From contig NZ_JAYKGJ010000001.1 of the NCBI RefSeq assembly GCF_036860695.1, forward strand, positions 1,302,001 to 1,366,000: a stretch of DNA of 64,000 nt, read 5' to 3'. Each line of letters opens with the position of its first letter. Within the stretch, counting starts at the first letter, position 1. Shown here piece after piece: positions 18,144 through 27,915 of this stretch. The position numbers and the translations under genes are program-made. A model generated the notes under the pieces. It did not search any database. It was not told the DNA's origin and saw nothing but the letters and a program-made list of their open reading frames with translations. The stretch comes from Rosettibacter firmus (GTDB lineage Bacteria; Bacteroidota; Ignavibacteria; Ignavibacteriales; Melioribacteraceae).

Positions 18144-19736
18144 ATGAAATCAAAATTAGAAGTATGGCAACAATTAAATGAACAGGGAATTCATAATATT
18201 AATAACTTGTTCTATAATCTTACAACTCCAGCTTTATATGAACAAGCAGTAAGAAGAAGAGAAGCTATGATAGCTCATATGGGTCCACTTGTAGTAAGAA
18301 CAGGTCAACATACTGGAAGAAGTCCTAACGATAAGTTTATTGTTAAAGAACCAACAAGTGAAAAAAACATCTGGTGGGGCAAAGTAAATAAACCAATAGA
18401 AGAAAAATATTTTGAAATTATTTATAATCATATGTTATCGTACATGCAAAATAAAGATTTATATGTGCAGGATTGTTATGTTGGTGCCGACCCCAAATTT
18501 CGAATACCAATACGAGTAATTACAGAAACTGCATGGCACAGTCTTTTTGCAAGAAATATGTTTATAAGAGCAAATTCAGACGAACTAAAAGATCACAATC
18601 CTGAATATACACTAATTAATCTCCCTTATTTTCAAGCAGATCCAGAGAATAATGGAACCAATTCAGGAGTATTCATTATTATTAACTTCGGTAAAAAATT
18701 AATTTTAATTGGTGGAACAAGTTATGCGGGTGAAATAAAGAAATCAATTTTTACAGTGATGAATTATTTAATGCCTCTAAAAGGTGTAATGTCAATGCAT
18801 TGCTCTGCGAATATAGGAGAAAAGGGAGATGTTGCTATTATGTTTGGTCTTTCTGGAACAGGTAAAACAACACTATCGGCAGATCCAAAAAGAAAATTAA
18901 TAGGAGATGATGAACACGGCTGGAGTTCAGAAGGAATTTTTAATTACGAAGGTGGATGTTATGCAAAAGTAATACGTCTTTCTAAAGAATCAGAACCTTA
19001 TATTTATGAAACAACACGTCGTTTTGGAACTATATTAGAAAATGTTGCAATGGATGTTTTTACAAGAACACTTGATCTCGATGACGATTCTCTAACTGAA
19101 AATACACGAGCTGCTTATCCTATCGATTATATTCCAAATATAGAAATTTCTGGTGTTGGTGGTCATCCAGATAATATCATTATGTTAACCGCCGATGCAT
19201 TTGGAGTTTTACCTCCTATTGCAAAACTAACTACAGAACAAGCAGTATATCACTTTTTATCGGGATATACAGCAAAAGTTGCTGGTACAGAAAAAGGTGT
19301 AACCGAACCCAAAGCTACTTTCAGTACATGTTTTGGTGCCCCATTCATGGCTCTGCATCCATCTGTTTATGCTAAATTACTTGGCGATAAAATTAAACAG
19401 CATAATGTTAAATGCTGGCTTATTAATACTGGATGGACTGGTGGTCCATATGGTGAAGGACACAGAGTGAAAATAGAATATACAAGAGCTATGCTTAATG
19501 CAGCATTAAATGGCGAATTAGACAATACAGAAATTTATGAAGAAAACTTTTTTGGATTAAGAGTTCCTAAACAAATAAATGGAATCCCATCCGAAATTCT
19601 TAATCCTCGCAATACCTGGATTGATAAAAATAAATATGATGATACAGCTAAAAAATTAGTAGGTATGTTTAAAGAAAACTTTAAGAATTTTGAAAGTTAC
19701 GCATCAGAAGAAATAATCAAAGCAGGACCAAAGTAA
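18144..19736 (+). CDS. pckA: Phosphoenolpyruvate carboxykinase (ATP)
   Basis: It interconverts oxaloacetate plus ATP and phosphoenolpyruvate plus CO2, the first committed step of gluconeogenesis (or an anaplerotic step in fermenters). The kinase-1a P-loop GLSGTGKTTLSAD is at about 235-247, the RTGQHTGRSPNDKF substrate loop at about 52-65 and the metal-binding IGDDEHGW at about 252-259. The length of 530 residues is typical of the ATP-dependent type. It has its own promoter and AAAGAGAG upstream of the ATG, and is followed after 130 bases by the hexose phosphomutase gene, consistent with a gluconeogenic theme. Confidence 0.97.
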   Translation: MKSKLEVWQQLNEQGIHNINNLFYNLTTPALYEQAVRRREAMIAHMGPLVVRTGQHTGRSPNDKFIVKEPTSEKNIWWGKVNKPIEEKYFEIIYNHMLSYMQNKDLYVQDCYVGADPKFRIPIRVITETAWHSLFARNMFIRANSDELKDHNPEYTLINLPYFQADPENNGTNSGVFIIINFGKKLILIGGTSYAGEIKKSIFTVMNYLMPLKGVMSMHCSANIGEKGDVAIMFGLSGTGKTTLSADPKRKLIGDDEHGWSSEGIFNYEGGCYAKVIRLSKESEPYIYETTRRFGTILENVAMDVFTRTLDLDDDSLTENTRAAYPIDYIPNIEISGVGGHPDNIIMLTADAFGVLPPIAKLTTEQAVYHFLSGYTAKVAGTEKGVTEPKATFSTCFGAPFMALHPSVYAKLLGDKIKQHNVKCWLINTGWTGGPYGEGHRVKIEYTRAMLNAALNGELDNTEIYEENFFGLRVPKQINGIPSEILNPRNTWIDKNKYDDTAKKLVGMFKENFKNFESYASEEIIKAGPK

Positions 19737-19866
19737 CAGGAAAATTTTTCAGAGCTTTTTCTATTTATGCCATCAAGTCACAACTAAAATTAATTAATAC
19801 ATTTTTGATGAGTGTTCAAATAAAATTTATTTACTATCTTTATCATATAAAAAATGGAGATGTTGA

Positions 19867-21213
19867 ATGGAAAGAATAACTTCTTTCAAAGCTTATGATA
19901 TAAGGGGAATAGTACCTGACGAATTAAATCAAAATCTTGTATATAAAATCGGAAAAGCTCTCGCAAAATACCTCGGGGCAAAATCAATTGTAATTGGTAA
20001 AGACATTAGAAAATCTTCACCTGAATTGTCAAATGCTTTAGCGAATGGTCTTAGTGATGCTGGTTGTGATGTTATAGATATTGGATTATGTGGAACAGAA
20101 ATGATCTACTTTGCAACACCATTTTTAAATGCCGATGGGGGTGTAATGATTACTGCAAGTCACAATCCTCCACAATATAATGGACTCAAGTTTGTCAAAA
20201 GAAATTCTGTGCCTCTCGGTTACGATTCTGGCTTAAATGAAATTGAAAAAATGATATTGAAGGATGAACTTGATATTCAAGTAAAAGAAAAAGGAAAAGT
20301 TATTCAAAAAAATATTATGAATGACTTTATTAGTCATCTTGGTAAATTTTATGATCCTAAAAAAATAAAACCTTTCAAAGTTGTTGTTAATGCTGGCAAT
20401 GGATGTGCTGGACCTGCATTAAACGAACTTGAAAAATTTTTGCCAATAAAAATGATAAAAGTTTTCTTTGATCCAGATCCAGATTTTCCAAATGGTGTTC
20501 CGAATCCATTACTTCCTGAAAATAGAAAATCAACAATTGATGCAATTAAAGAACACAAAGCCGATCTTGGTGTTGCCTGGGATGGTGATTATGATCGTTG
20601 TTTTTTCTTTGATGAAAATGGCAACTTTATTGAAGGTTACTATATTGTAGCACTACTCGCAAAATCAATACTTAAAAATAATCCTGGTGAAAAAATTGTA
20701 TACGATCCAAGATTAACATGGAATACAATTGATGTTGTAACTAAAGCTGGCGGAATTCCAGTAATTTCAAAAAGTGGTCACGCATTCATAAAACAGAAAA
20801 TGCGAGAAGTAAATGCAATCTATGGTGGTGAAATGTCTGCTCACCATTATTTTAGAGATAACTCTTTTTCAGATAGTGGATTAATTCCATTTCTTCTTGT
20901 ATTACAATTGCTTTCAGAAGAAGATGCAAAACTTTCTGAACTTGTTGATGAAATGATAAAAGCATATCCCTGCTCGGGAGAAATAAACTCAACAATTGAA
21001 AATCCAGCTGCTAAACTTGCTGCTATTAAAGAAAAATATTCAGATGGTAAAATTGATGAAATAGATGGTGTAAGCGTCGAATATCCTGATTGGAGATTCA
21101 ATGTTCGTATGAGTAATACCGAACCACTTCTAAGATTGAATGTTGAATCGAAAGGTAATGAAAAACTTATGCGAGAAAAAACAGAAGAATTATTAAATTT
21201 TATACGCAGTTAA
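19867..21213 (+). CDS. Phosphomannomutase/phosphoglucomutase
   Basis: This alpha-D-phosphohexomutase moves phosphate between C6 and C1 of mannose or glucose, feeding nucleotide sugars for LPS and glycans. The phosphoserine loop TASHNPPQYNG is near residue 98, the Mg-binding DGDYDR at about 239-244 and the sugar-specificity loop GGEMSAHHYFRD at about 321-332 (GEMSAHHY is typical of the AlgC/ManB PMM/PGM group). A C-terminal phosphate-binding RMSNTEPLLRLNVE completes domain 4. Length 448 aa fits. TGGAGA precedes the ATG. AlgC-like dual specificity is probable but cannot be proved from sequence. Confidence 0.93.
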   Translation: MERITSFKAYDIRGIVPDELNQNLVYKIGKALAKYLGAKSIVIGKDIRKSSPELSNALANGLSDAGCDVIDIGLCGTEMIYFATPFLNADGGVMITASHNPPQYNGLKFVKRNSVPLGYDSGLNEIEKMILKDELDIQVKEKGKVIQKNIMNDFISHLGKFYDPKKIKPFKVVVNAGNGCAGPALNELEKFLPIKMIKVFFDPDPDFPNGVPNPLLPENRKSTIDAIKEHKADLGVAWDGDYDRCFFFDENGNFIEGYYIVALLAKSILKNNPGEKIVYDPRLTWNTIDVVTKAGGIPVISKSGHAFIKQKMREVNAIYGGEMSAHHYFRDNSFSDSGLIPFLLVLQLLSEEDAKLSELVDEMIKAYPCSGEINSTIENPAAKLAAIKEKYSDGKIDEIDGVSVEYPDWRFNVRMSNTEPLLRLNVESKGNEKLMREKTEELLNFIRS

Positions 21214-21265
21214 CAACTATAAATTCTTATAAACGTCTAAACAAGCAAATATAAGGAGATTAAAA

Positions 21266-21481
21266 ATGTCTGAGCAGGAAAAAACTTTTGATGTTGATAA
21301 ACTCTTAAAAAATAAATTAAAAAATGTTAGTATCAACACACTCGAAAATGCAATTGCTAAAGTTGTAAGTGAACTTGTTGGTGAAGATTATAAATGTACT
21401 ATAAGTGAAGTCAAATATACATTATTCAGTGGTGCAGATTTTCATGTAAAAATAGAATTAACATATAATCCCAATGAATAA
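21266..21481 (+). CDS. Hypothetical protein, 71 aa
   Basis: I do not recognise this small acidic protein (begins MSEQEKTFDVDKLLKNK, ends KIELTYNPNE). It has no membrane segment or signal peptide and looks like an alpha/beta mini-domain with a helix (residues 20-40) followed by two strands. AAGGAG seven bases before the ATG is a strong ribosome binding site. It follows the phosphohexomutase by 52 bases on the same strand without a terminator, so it is probably cotranscribed. It is real by ribosome site and codon use; function unknown. Confidence 0.7.
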   Translation: MSEQEKTFDVDKLLKNKLKNVSINTLENAIAKVVSELVGEDYKCTISEVKYTLFSGADFHVKIELTYNPNE

Positions 21482-21583
21482 TCTGCTAATGATATTCTGT
21501 ATGTTAATCTAAAAGAAAATTTGTACTCGAAATAAATTCAGCAAGTTAATAAACAAGTTTTAGTATAAAAATATCGAAATTGC

Positions 21584-22717
21584 TTATTCAATTATGTTCT
21601 TTAAAATCTCAATAACTCTATCAATTTCATTTTTAGTATTATAAAAATGGGGTGAAAATCGAAGCATCCCTTCTCGAACTGCACAATGAATATTATTAGC
21701 TTCAAGTTTATCAAAAATCTGTTCTGCTTCACTTAATTTAATTGTAACAATTCCCGCACGATTTCCCGAAGGTACATTTGCTAAAACTGGATTTAAACCA
21801 ATTTCCAATAATTTTTCTATAAAATAATTTGTATTATTTATAATATTCCTTTCAATATTACTCATGCCAAAATCAACAAAAAGATCTAATACAGAATCGA
21901 AGATAGCTATACCAAGTGAATTCAAAGTGCCATTTTGAAATCGATCAGCTGAGTTTTTAAGTACCAATTTGTAATCAAGAAGATTCCATGCATTTTTTAC
22001 AGAAGTCCATCCCACAAACTTTTGTTCTATTCTTTCCTGAAGACTCTCATTTAAATAAATATACGCCAGACCTTCGGAAGACATAAACCATTTTTGTGTT
22101 CCACCTGCAAGAAAATCGATCTGAGATTTATTAACATCTATTTCAATTACTCCAGCAGATTGAATTGCATCCACACAAAAAATTATATTATGTTTTTTAC
22201 ATAATTCACCTATCGCATCAATATCTGCACGATATCCAGTTAAAAATTGAACATGACTGATTGATAATAATTTTGTTTTTGATGTAATCGCTTTTTCGAT
22301 ATCATTTATATCAATTATTCCATTTTTACTTTTTACAAAATCTATTTCCACACCATATTTTTTAAGATTCAGAAATGGATACACATTCGAAGGAAATTCT
22401 AAATCATTAAGAATTATTCTATCGCCATCTTTCCAGTTAAGTCCCTGAGCCAAAATATTCAATCCATTCGATACATTATCGATCCAGGCTATTCTTTCTG
22501 GAGTAGTTCTCAATAGTAATGCAAGTTTTTTCTTGGCACTTGCACTCCATTTAAGAAAATAGTTGTAGTTTTCTATAACTTCGCCACTTCTCTGTTTTGT
22601 ATATTCATCGATCCTTTTCAAAGCATATTCACACCAGGGACCAATTGAAGCATGATTAAAATATATTTTATTCATTCTTAAATGGGGAAATAGATTTCGG
22701 ACTTCTTCGAGTGTCAT
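21584..22717 (-). CDS. Aminotransferase class V (cysteine desulfurase / isopenicillin N epimerase-like)
   Basis: This fold-type I PLP enzyme has 377 residues. SHVQFLTGYRADIDAIGELCKKH and FCVDAIQSAGVIEID (the Asp contacting the pyridine nitrogen) precede the PLP lysine in AGGTQKWFMSSEGLAYIYL (about residue 205). The group includes cysteine desulfurases, selenocysteine lyases, kynureninase-like and epimerase-like enzymes. No cysteine in a mobile desulfurase loop is obvious, so sulfur transfer is not supported. It is monocistronic, and diverges from a 52-residue gene at 22779. The exact substrate remains open. Confidence 0.85.
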   Translation of the reverse strand: MTLEEVRNLFPHLRMNKIYFNHASIGPWCEYALKRIDEYTKQRSGEVIENYNYFLKWSASAKKKLALLLRTTPERIAWIDNVSNGLNILAQGLNWKDGDRIILNDLEFPSNVYPFLNLKKYGVEIDFVKSKNGIIDINDIEKAITSKTKLLSISHVQFLTGYRADIDAIGELCKKHNIIFCVDAIQSAGVIEIDVNKSQIDFLAGGTQKWFMSSEGLAYIYLNESLQERIEQKFVGWTSVKNAWNLLDYKLVLKNSADRFQNGTLNSLGIAIFDSVLDLFVDFGMSNIERNIINNTNYFIEKLLEIGLNPVLANVPSGNRAGIVTIKLSEAEQIFDKLEANNIHCAVREGMLRFSPHFYNTKNEIDRVIEILKNIIE

Positions 22718-22759
22718 AATAAACCTAAATTAATTTCTGAAAAGTTCGATAATAAAAAT

Positions 22760-22777
22760 AGAAAAGGAGCCTTTTCT
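22760..22777 (+). promoter_or_regulatory. Perfect hairpin enclosing a Shine-Dalgarno sequence
   Basis: AGAAAAGG (22760-22767) and CCTTTTCT (22770-22777) are perfect complements around a two-base centre. As RNA this gives a seven-pair stem with a GAGC loop. The AAAAGGAG ribosome binding site of the gene at 22779 lies in the stem and loop. When folded it would mask the site, a plausible translational switch. Confidence 0.55.
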
Positions 22778-22778
22778 A

Positions 22779-22937
22779 ATGAATAAGATTTTAGAAATAG
22801 CATTAGCTTTCTATGGAATATTGGTTCCCAAGAAGTACATTAAAGAATTTTATCGACTTGTAATTGAATATCTCGACGAAAAATACTCCATAGAAACAGC
22901 AATAGGATTAGCACTAAGAAAATTAAAATTGAATTAA
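22779..22937 (+). CDS. Small hypothetical protein, 52 aa
   Basis: The frame runs from ATG 22779 to TAA 22935-22937 and gives a 52-residue protein starting MNKILEIALAFYGILVPKK and ending ALRKLKLN. The first 18 residues are hydrophobic enough for a short amphipathic or membrane-associated helix; the rest is charged and helical (YIKEFYRLVIEYLDEKYS). AAAAGGAG (22762-22769) lies nine bases upstream. I do not recognise the family. It sits alone between the divergent aminotransferase gene and convergent pepF. The strong ribosome site supports a real gene. Confidence 0.6.
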   Translation: MNKILEIALAFYGILVPKKYIKEFYRLVIEYLDEKYSIETAIGLALRKLKLN

Positions 22938-23044
22938 GAACTTTTATTATAGGATTTGCTAATCCCGAGCCACAATTTTATACTTTCAGATTATCGCACA
23001 TAATCTTCCAATAATTATAAATAAATTTAATCGAGCAATAACTT

Positions 23045-24919
23045 TTATTTTTTATTCAAGATTTCTTCAATCATATCCATAACTTTATTCATTTTCGACA
23101 TCGTTAAATCAAATGCTTCAGAAGAAAGTGGATCGATACCAGCTTTTTTAATCAGGTCAATTGGATATTCTGAACTACCACCTTTTAATATGTAATAAAA
23201 TTTATCAACTGCTGGTTGTCCTTCTTTTAAGATTTTTTCTGCAAAAGCAGTGGCATAAATTAGTGAAGTAGCATACTGATAAACATAATAAGTATAATTT
23301 ACAAAATGTGGTATGTAAGCCCACTCATAAGCAATATAATCATCGACGACACAAATTCCATTATCGTGACCATAATATTTTTTTACAATGTCATAATAAA
23401 TTTTACTCAGGTCTTCTCCCGTGAGTGGTTCGCCGTTTTCAATCCGTTTATGAATTTCCCATTCGAATTCTGCAAAAGAAGTTTGTCTGAAAATTGTTGT
23501 TCTGAGTAAATCGAGATATGATCCCAGTAAATACAATTTTTCTTCGTCTGATTTTACATTATTAACCATATAATTATTAAGTAAATTTTCGTTAATTGTA
23601 GAAGCAATTTCTGCAACAAATATAGAATATTGTGAATTAACAAAAGGTTGATGTTTATTTGAAAAATAGCTATGCATTGTGTGACCAAGTTCGTGAGCAA
23701 GTGTTGAAACAGATTCATAATCATCTGTCCAGTTCATCAAAATAAATGGATGATAATCATAAGCAGCTCCAGAAGAATATGCACCACTTCTTTTTCCTGC
23801 AGTTGGAATATAATCAATCCATCGTTCTTCAAAAGCTTTTTTGACTGTGTTTACATATTCTTCGCCCATAGGCTTAAATGCTTCAAGTAAAAATTTTTGA
23901 CCTTCTTCAATTGTGAACTTAAATTCAACTGATTTTACTAATGGAGTATAAAGATCGTAGTAATGAAGTTGATCTACTCCAAGCATTTTTGTTTTAAGTT
24001 TCAGAAATCGGTGTAATGTTGAAAGGTTTTTATTAATCTGTTCTATTAAATTCTCGTAAACTGTAACAGGAATATTATTTACATTTAATGCACTTTCGAG
24101 AACGGTTTTATATTTTCTATTCTTTGCATAGAAATAATCTGCTCTTAATTTACCAACTAAATTTGCACCAATTGTATTTTGAAATCTTTTATAGTTTTCA
24201 AAAGTAGATTTCATTACAAGTTCTCTATCAGCACGATTTTGAACTGTTCGATATTTTGTATAAGCTGCAGAAGTTAATTCAACTTCTTCTCCTGTAGATA
24301 ATTTAACTTTTGGATTTGGTTTTTCTGCATTATCAAAGATTCCATAAACTTCGCTTGGTGTAGAAGTAATTAATCCAGCACTTGCAAGTATTTCTTCTTC
24401 TCGTTGTGATAATGTATGTTCTTTCAAACGCAAAATGTCATTAACATAGAATTTAAATTCATCAAGTTCTTTTTTCTCTTCAAAGAATTTTTTAATTCTT
24501 TCTGGATCAATACTTAATATTTCAGGATTTATGTAAGAAGCAGCTTCGTTGAGTTTTGTACCAAGTGTTGTCGCTTGTTGATTTAAGGATTGATTAGCGC
24601 TTATTCTTAAATCTTCATCTGCAAGTCTAAATGCATAGTCTGATAGTTTATAGTATTTTTTTAGAGTATCAAAATAAAGTCTTAATGCATTATAAAATGT
24701 TTCTGCATTTTCACTTAATCTATTTTGATAAGATTTAATTTTTTCTATTTGATTTTCAATTTCCAATTTATCGTTATTCCATTCGTCCAGGTTTTTATAA
24801 AGAATAGAATTATCCCACTTATATTTTTCTGGAATATCTTTTCTTTCTTTATTTTGCATAAAGGTAACTTCGTACATAACAAACACCATAATTGTTATAA
24901 GATATAAACTTGTTTTCAT
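23045..24919 (-). CDS. pepF: Oligoendopeptidase F (M3B metallopeptidase) with N-terminal export-like segment
   Basis: This zinc peptidase cleaves peptides of roughly 7-17 residues. The zinc motif HELGHTMHSYFSN is at about residues 406-418, and a downstream Glu in the ASTINENLLNNYM stretch is the third ligand. The N-terminal oligopeptidase F domain and the M3 catalytic domain cover most of the 624 residues. Unusually, the protein opens with a hydrophobic MKTSLYLITIMVFVMYEV segment that resembles a signal peptide or anchor; most PepF proteins are cytosolic. It begins 32 bases after the peptide transporter gene on the same strand, so the two probably form a peptide-utilisation operon. Confidence 0.92.
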   Translation of the reverse strand: MKTSLYLITIMVFVMYEVTFMQNKERKDIPEKYKWDNSILYKNLDEWNNDKLEIENQIEKIKSYQNRLSENAETFYNALRLYFDTLKKYYKLSDYAFRLADEDLRISANQSLNQQATTLGTKLNEAASYINPEILSIDPERIKKFFEEKKELDEFKFYVNDILRLKEHTLSQREEEILASAGLITSTPSEVYGIFDNAEKPNPKVKLSTGEEVELTSAAYTKYRTVQNRADRELVMKSTFENYKRFQNTIGANLVGKLRADYFYAKNRKYKTVLESALNVNNIPVTVYENLIEQINKNLSTLHRFLKLKTKMLGVDQLHYYDLYTPLVKSVEFKFTIEEGQKFLLEAFKPMGEEYVNTVKKAFEERWIDYIPTAGKRSGAYSSGAAYDYHPFILMNWTDDYESVSTLAHELGHTMHSYFSNKHQPFVNSQYSIFVAEIASTINENLLNNYMVNNVKSDEEKLYLLGSYLDLLRTTIFRQTSFAEFEWEIHKRIENGEPLTGEDLSKIYYDIVKKYYGHDNGICVVDDYIAYEWAYIPHFVNYTYYVYQYATSLIYATAFAEKILKEGQPAVDKFYYILKGGSSEYPIDLIKKAGIDPLSSEAFDLTMSKMNKVMDMIEEILNKK

Positions 24920-24951
24920 TTGAATTCACCATATAATAATTTTGAAAAAAA

Positions 24952-26928
24952 TTATTCCTTATTTGTTCTGAAAGAATCCCATATCATATATGCAGAAATT
25001 AAAGTGAACATAATCAAAGCAAGTAATTCTGCTTCGTTAGATTCCTGCCATTCAACATTTACCCAGTTATAGCCAGCATAACGAAGAATTGCACTTATAA
25101 CGCCAAAGAGTGCACCTCCTGCAATAAATCCAGATGCAATTAAAGTTCCCCTTTCTCTTCTCGAATTATTTATCGATTCATCTTTACTTCTTGTCGAAAC
25201 AAAGTGAGCAATTAAACCACCAACTAATAATGGAGTATTTAATTCAAGTGGAATATACATTCCAAGTGCAAAAGGTAAAGCTGGTACTTTTATAATTGTT
25301 AAAATCAAAGCAAAGAAAGCTCCTGCAAGATAAAGCATCCATGGTGCAGGTTGATTTGACATTAATGGTTTAATTACAGCAGCCATTGCATTTGCCTGTG
25401 GAGCTACTAAGGCATTATCACCTTTAAATCCATAAGTTTCATTTAAAACCATTATAATCCAGGATACAGTAGCAGCAGAAAATATAGTTCCTACAAATTT
25501 CCATCTTTCCTGTTTATAAGGAGAAGAACCAAGCCAATAACCAATTTTCAAATCAGTAATAAAAGCTCCAGCTTGAGATAATGCTGTACAAACAACACCA
25601 CCGATTATCAAAGCTGAAATCATTCCAGAAGTTCCTGTTAATCCAACTGATACTAAAACTGCGGACGAAAGAATTAAAGTCATCAATGTCATTCCAGAGA
25701 CAGGATTTGTTCCAACAATAGCTATTGCTGTAGCTGCAACTGTAGTGAATAAGAAGGAAATAATTAATACTATCAATAAACCAACAAGTGCCTGAAATAA
25801 ATTATTAACAACACCAAAAAGGAAAAAAACAAATATTAGAACAGCAGTAATGAAAATACCACCAAAAATAATTTTCATTGGTAAATCTCTTTGAGTACGT
25901 TCATTATTTTCATTTATTCTTTTGCCAAATAGTTCTTGAAATCCAAGCTTAAAAGCTTTTTTAATAATTCCCGAAGAACGAACAATTCCAATAAATCCAG
26001 CCATTGCTATTCCACCAATACCAATGTGACGAACATAAGCCCGAAATATTTGTTCGGCTGACATATCTCTAATCAACAAAGTAACATTAGCTCCTATTGG
26101 CGTAGTGATGTAATCTCCAAAATATGCAATAACAGGAATCAATACAAACCATGAAAGAAACGAACCAGCAGTAATTATTGAAGAGTATTTTAATCCAATT
26201 ATATAACCAAGTCCAAGTATAGCTGAGCTAACACTTAATCGAAATTCCAGTTTTATTTTTTCTGCCAGAGTTTGACCTAATGGGAACACTTTAGTTGTAA
26301 ACAATTCACTCCACCATCCAAAAGTTGCAACAACAAAATCATAAACACCGCCAATTAATCCACTAATTACGAGTACCAAAGCCTGTTTACCACCCTTTTC
26401 GCCAGCAACTAAAACTTCGGTTGTTGCAGTGGCTTCGGGGAAAGGAAATTTGCCATGCATTTCGGATACAAAATATTTTCTAAATGGAATTAAAAAAAGT
26501 ATACCTAAAAATCCTCCAAGAAGTGAAGCAAAAAATATTTTATAAAAATCTGCCTGAAGTTCAAGTATATAAAGAGCTGGAATTGTAAAAATTGCTCCAG
26601 CTACAATCGTTCCAGAAGTAGCACCAATTGATTGAATTATTACATTCTGACCAAGAGCACTTTTCTTTTTCAAAGAAGCAGATAACCCAACAGCTAAAAT
26701 TGCTATTGGAATTGCAGCTTCGAATACCTGTCCAATTTTTAATCCAAGATATGCAGCTGCAGCCGTGAAGATTACCGCCATTATTATTCCAGTAATAACA
26801 GAATAAGGAGTAACTTCAGGATATTCTTGAGTAGGCAACATTACTGGAATATATTTTTCGCCAGGTTTCAACTCGGTATAAGCATTTGATGGAAGTCCCT
26901 GTGAAGTTTTGTTTTCCGATTGATTCAT
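24952..26928 (-). CDS. OPT-family oligopeptide transporter
   Basis: This integral membrane protein of 658 residues has around 15-16 predicted helices. Early in the sequence, YSVITGIIMAVIFTAAAAYLGLKIGQVFEAAIPIAILAV matches the opening of bacterial OPT (oligopeptide transporter) proteins; LIPFRKYFVSEMHGKFPFPEATATTEVLVAGEKGG is a conserved OPT block. The family imports oligopeptides or metal chelates, proton-coupled. AGGAGAG precedes the ATG. The downstream oligoendopeptidase gene, 32 bases away, supports peptides as the substrate rather than metal-siderophore. Confidence 0.93.
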   Translation of the reverse strand: MNQSENKTSQGLPSNAYTELKPGEKYIPVMLPTQEYPEVTPYSVITGIIMAVIFTAAAAYLGLKIGQVFEAAIPIAILAVGLSASLKKKSALGQNVIIQSIGATSGTIVAGAIFTIPALYILELQADFYKIFFASLLGGFLGILFLIPFRKYFVSEMHGKFPFPEATATTEVLVAGEKGGKQALVLVISGLIGGVYDFVVATFGWWSELFTTKVFPLGQTLAEKIKLEFRLSVSSAILGLGYIIGLKYSSIITAGSFLSWFVLIPVIAYFGDYITTPIGANVTLLIRDMSAEQIFRAYVRHIGIGGIAMAGFIGIVRSSGIIKKAFKLGFQELFGKRINENNERTQRDLPMKIIFGGIFITAVLIFVFFLFGVVNNLFQALVGLLIVLIISFLFTTVAATAIAIVGTNPVSGMTLMTLILSSAVLVSVGLTGTSGMISALIIGGVVCTALSQAGAFITDLKIGYWLGSSPYKQERWKFVGTIFSAATVSWIIMVLNETYGFKGDNALVAPQANAMAAVIKPLMSNQPAPWMLYLAGAFFALILTIIKVPALPFALGMYIPLELNTPLLVGGLIAHFVSTRSKDESINNSRRERGTLIASGFIAGGALFGVISAILRYAGYNWVNVEWQESNEAELLALIMFTLISAYMIWDSFRTNKE

Positions 26929-27049
26929 AAATTCTCTCCTATGACAAGTAATAAATTTTATAACAACTTTCTTATTAAGGAATTGAAATTATTCATAACA
27001 ATTTGTATTTGAATATAATATCTCGCATTTAAAGATTTTATTTTTATTG

Positions 27050-27856
27050 TTACTTCACATCAATCTTGCTATAATCTAACTCAGAACCGAGCAGACTATG
27101 AGGTATTAAATAAACAATTAACATCAGAATTGCTGCAGCAAGAACCCAAACTTTTGGATTACTCGATTTCTTTATTTTGTAGAATGCAAATAACCATCCA
27201 ATCATAGCAATTAGAGTTTTATTATCTGTTAAGTCAAATCCAAAAGGGAAACCAGTCCACCATTTTCCAAAAGCATAATATTGCATTATAGGTCCAAGAA
27301 TAAAACCACCTATAAAGAGTGAAATAATAGTTAAGAGAAAATAAAATTTTAATTTAGGTTCTTTACTAAAATATTCGAATGCTGCTCGAGTGGAGAATAA
27401 CATCGATAAAAACATTGCAAGTATATGAGGAATTAATATAAAATCAGGAACATCTCCTTTAAATCTTATTACAACAGTTTTATCTTCTGGAAGAAATATC
27501 TTTTTGTCATCCTTTTTAAGTTCTATAAAATACTCAAGCTTTCCTGCAGGAGGTTGCTTTGGCAATTCTGCTTTTAGACCATTATTATTAGTCATTAAAA
27601 TGCTTTTAAAATTTTGATCGAACTTATATCTTTTCCAGTACAAAATTCCTTCAACATTATTATCAATATTAATTTCTATTAAATAATTTTTATTAGATGA
27701 GTGACTGCGTTCAAATTTGTAGGTGATTAATTTACCATCAAAATTAACTCTGCCTTTGACTGGATAAGTAGGACCTGTAACTCTTTGGTAGATTGCTGAT
27801 GAAATCGTAATTAAAAAAGCTAAGAACCAGAAAAGAATACTTTTTGTTTTGGTCAT
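27050..27856 (-). CDS. Conserved-type membrane protein of unknown function, 268 aa
   Basis: An N-terminal hydrophobic helix (residues 7-25, SILFWFLAFLITISSAIYQ) is followed by a beta-rich extracytoplasmic domain (about 30-130, YPVKGRVNFDGKLITYKFERS...) and then by four or so membrane helices (about 140-165, 175-195, 215-230, 238-258). The topology is a single exported domain between membrane anchors. I do not recognise a named family. It is leftward, upstream of the OPT gene by 120 bases, so cotranscription is possible but not evident. Confidence 0.7.
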   Translation of the reverse strand: MTKTKSILFWFLAFLITISSAIYQRVTGPTYPVKGRVNFDGKLITYKFERSHSSNKNYLIEINIDNNVEGILYWKRYKFDQNFKSILMTNNNGLKAELPKQPPAGKLEYFIELKKDDKKIFLPEDKTVVIRFKGDVPDFILIPHILAMFLSMLFSTRAAFEYFSKEPKLKFYFLLTIISLFIGGFILGPIMQYYAFGKWWTGFPFGFDLTDNKTLIAMIGWLFAFYKIKKSSNPKVWVLAAAILMLIVYLIPHSLLGSELDYSKIDVK

Positions 27857-27915
27857 ACAATAATTACAATAATTCTATAAGCAACTTATGAAATGTTTTT
27901 ATATAGAACAATCAC

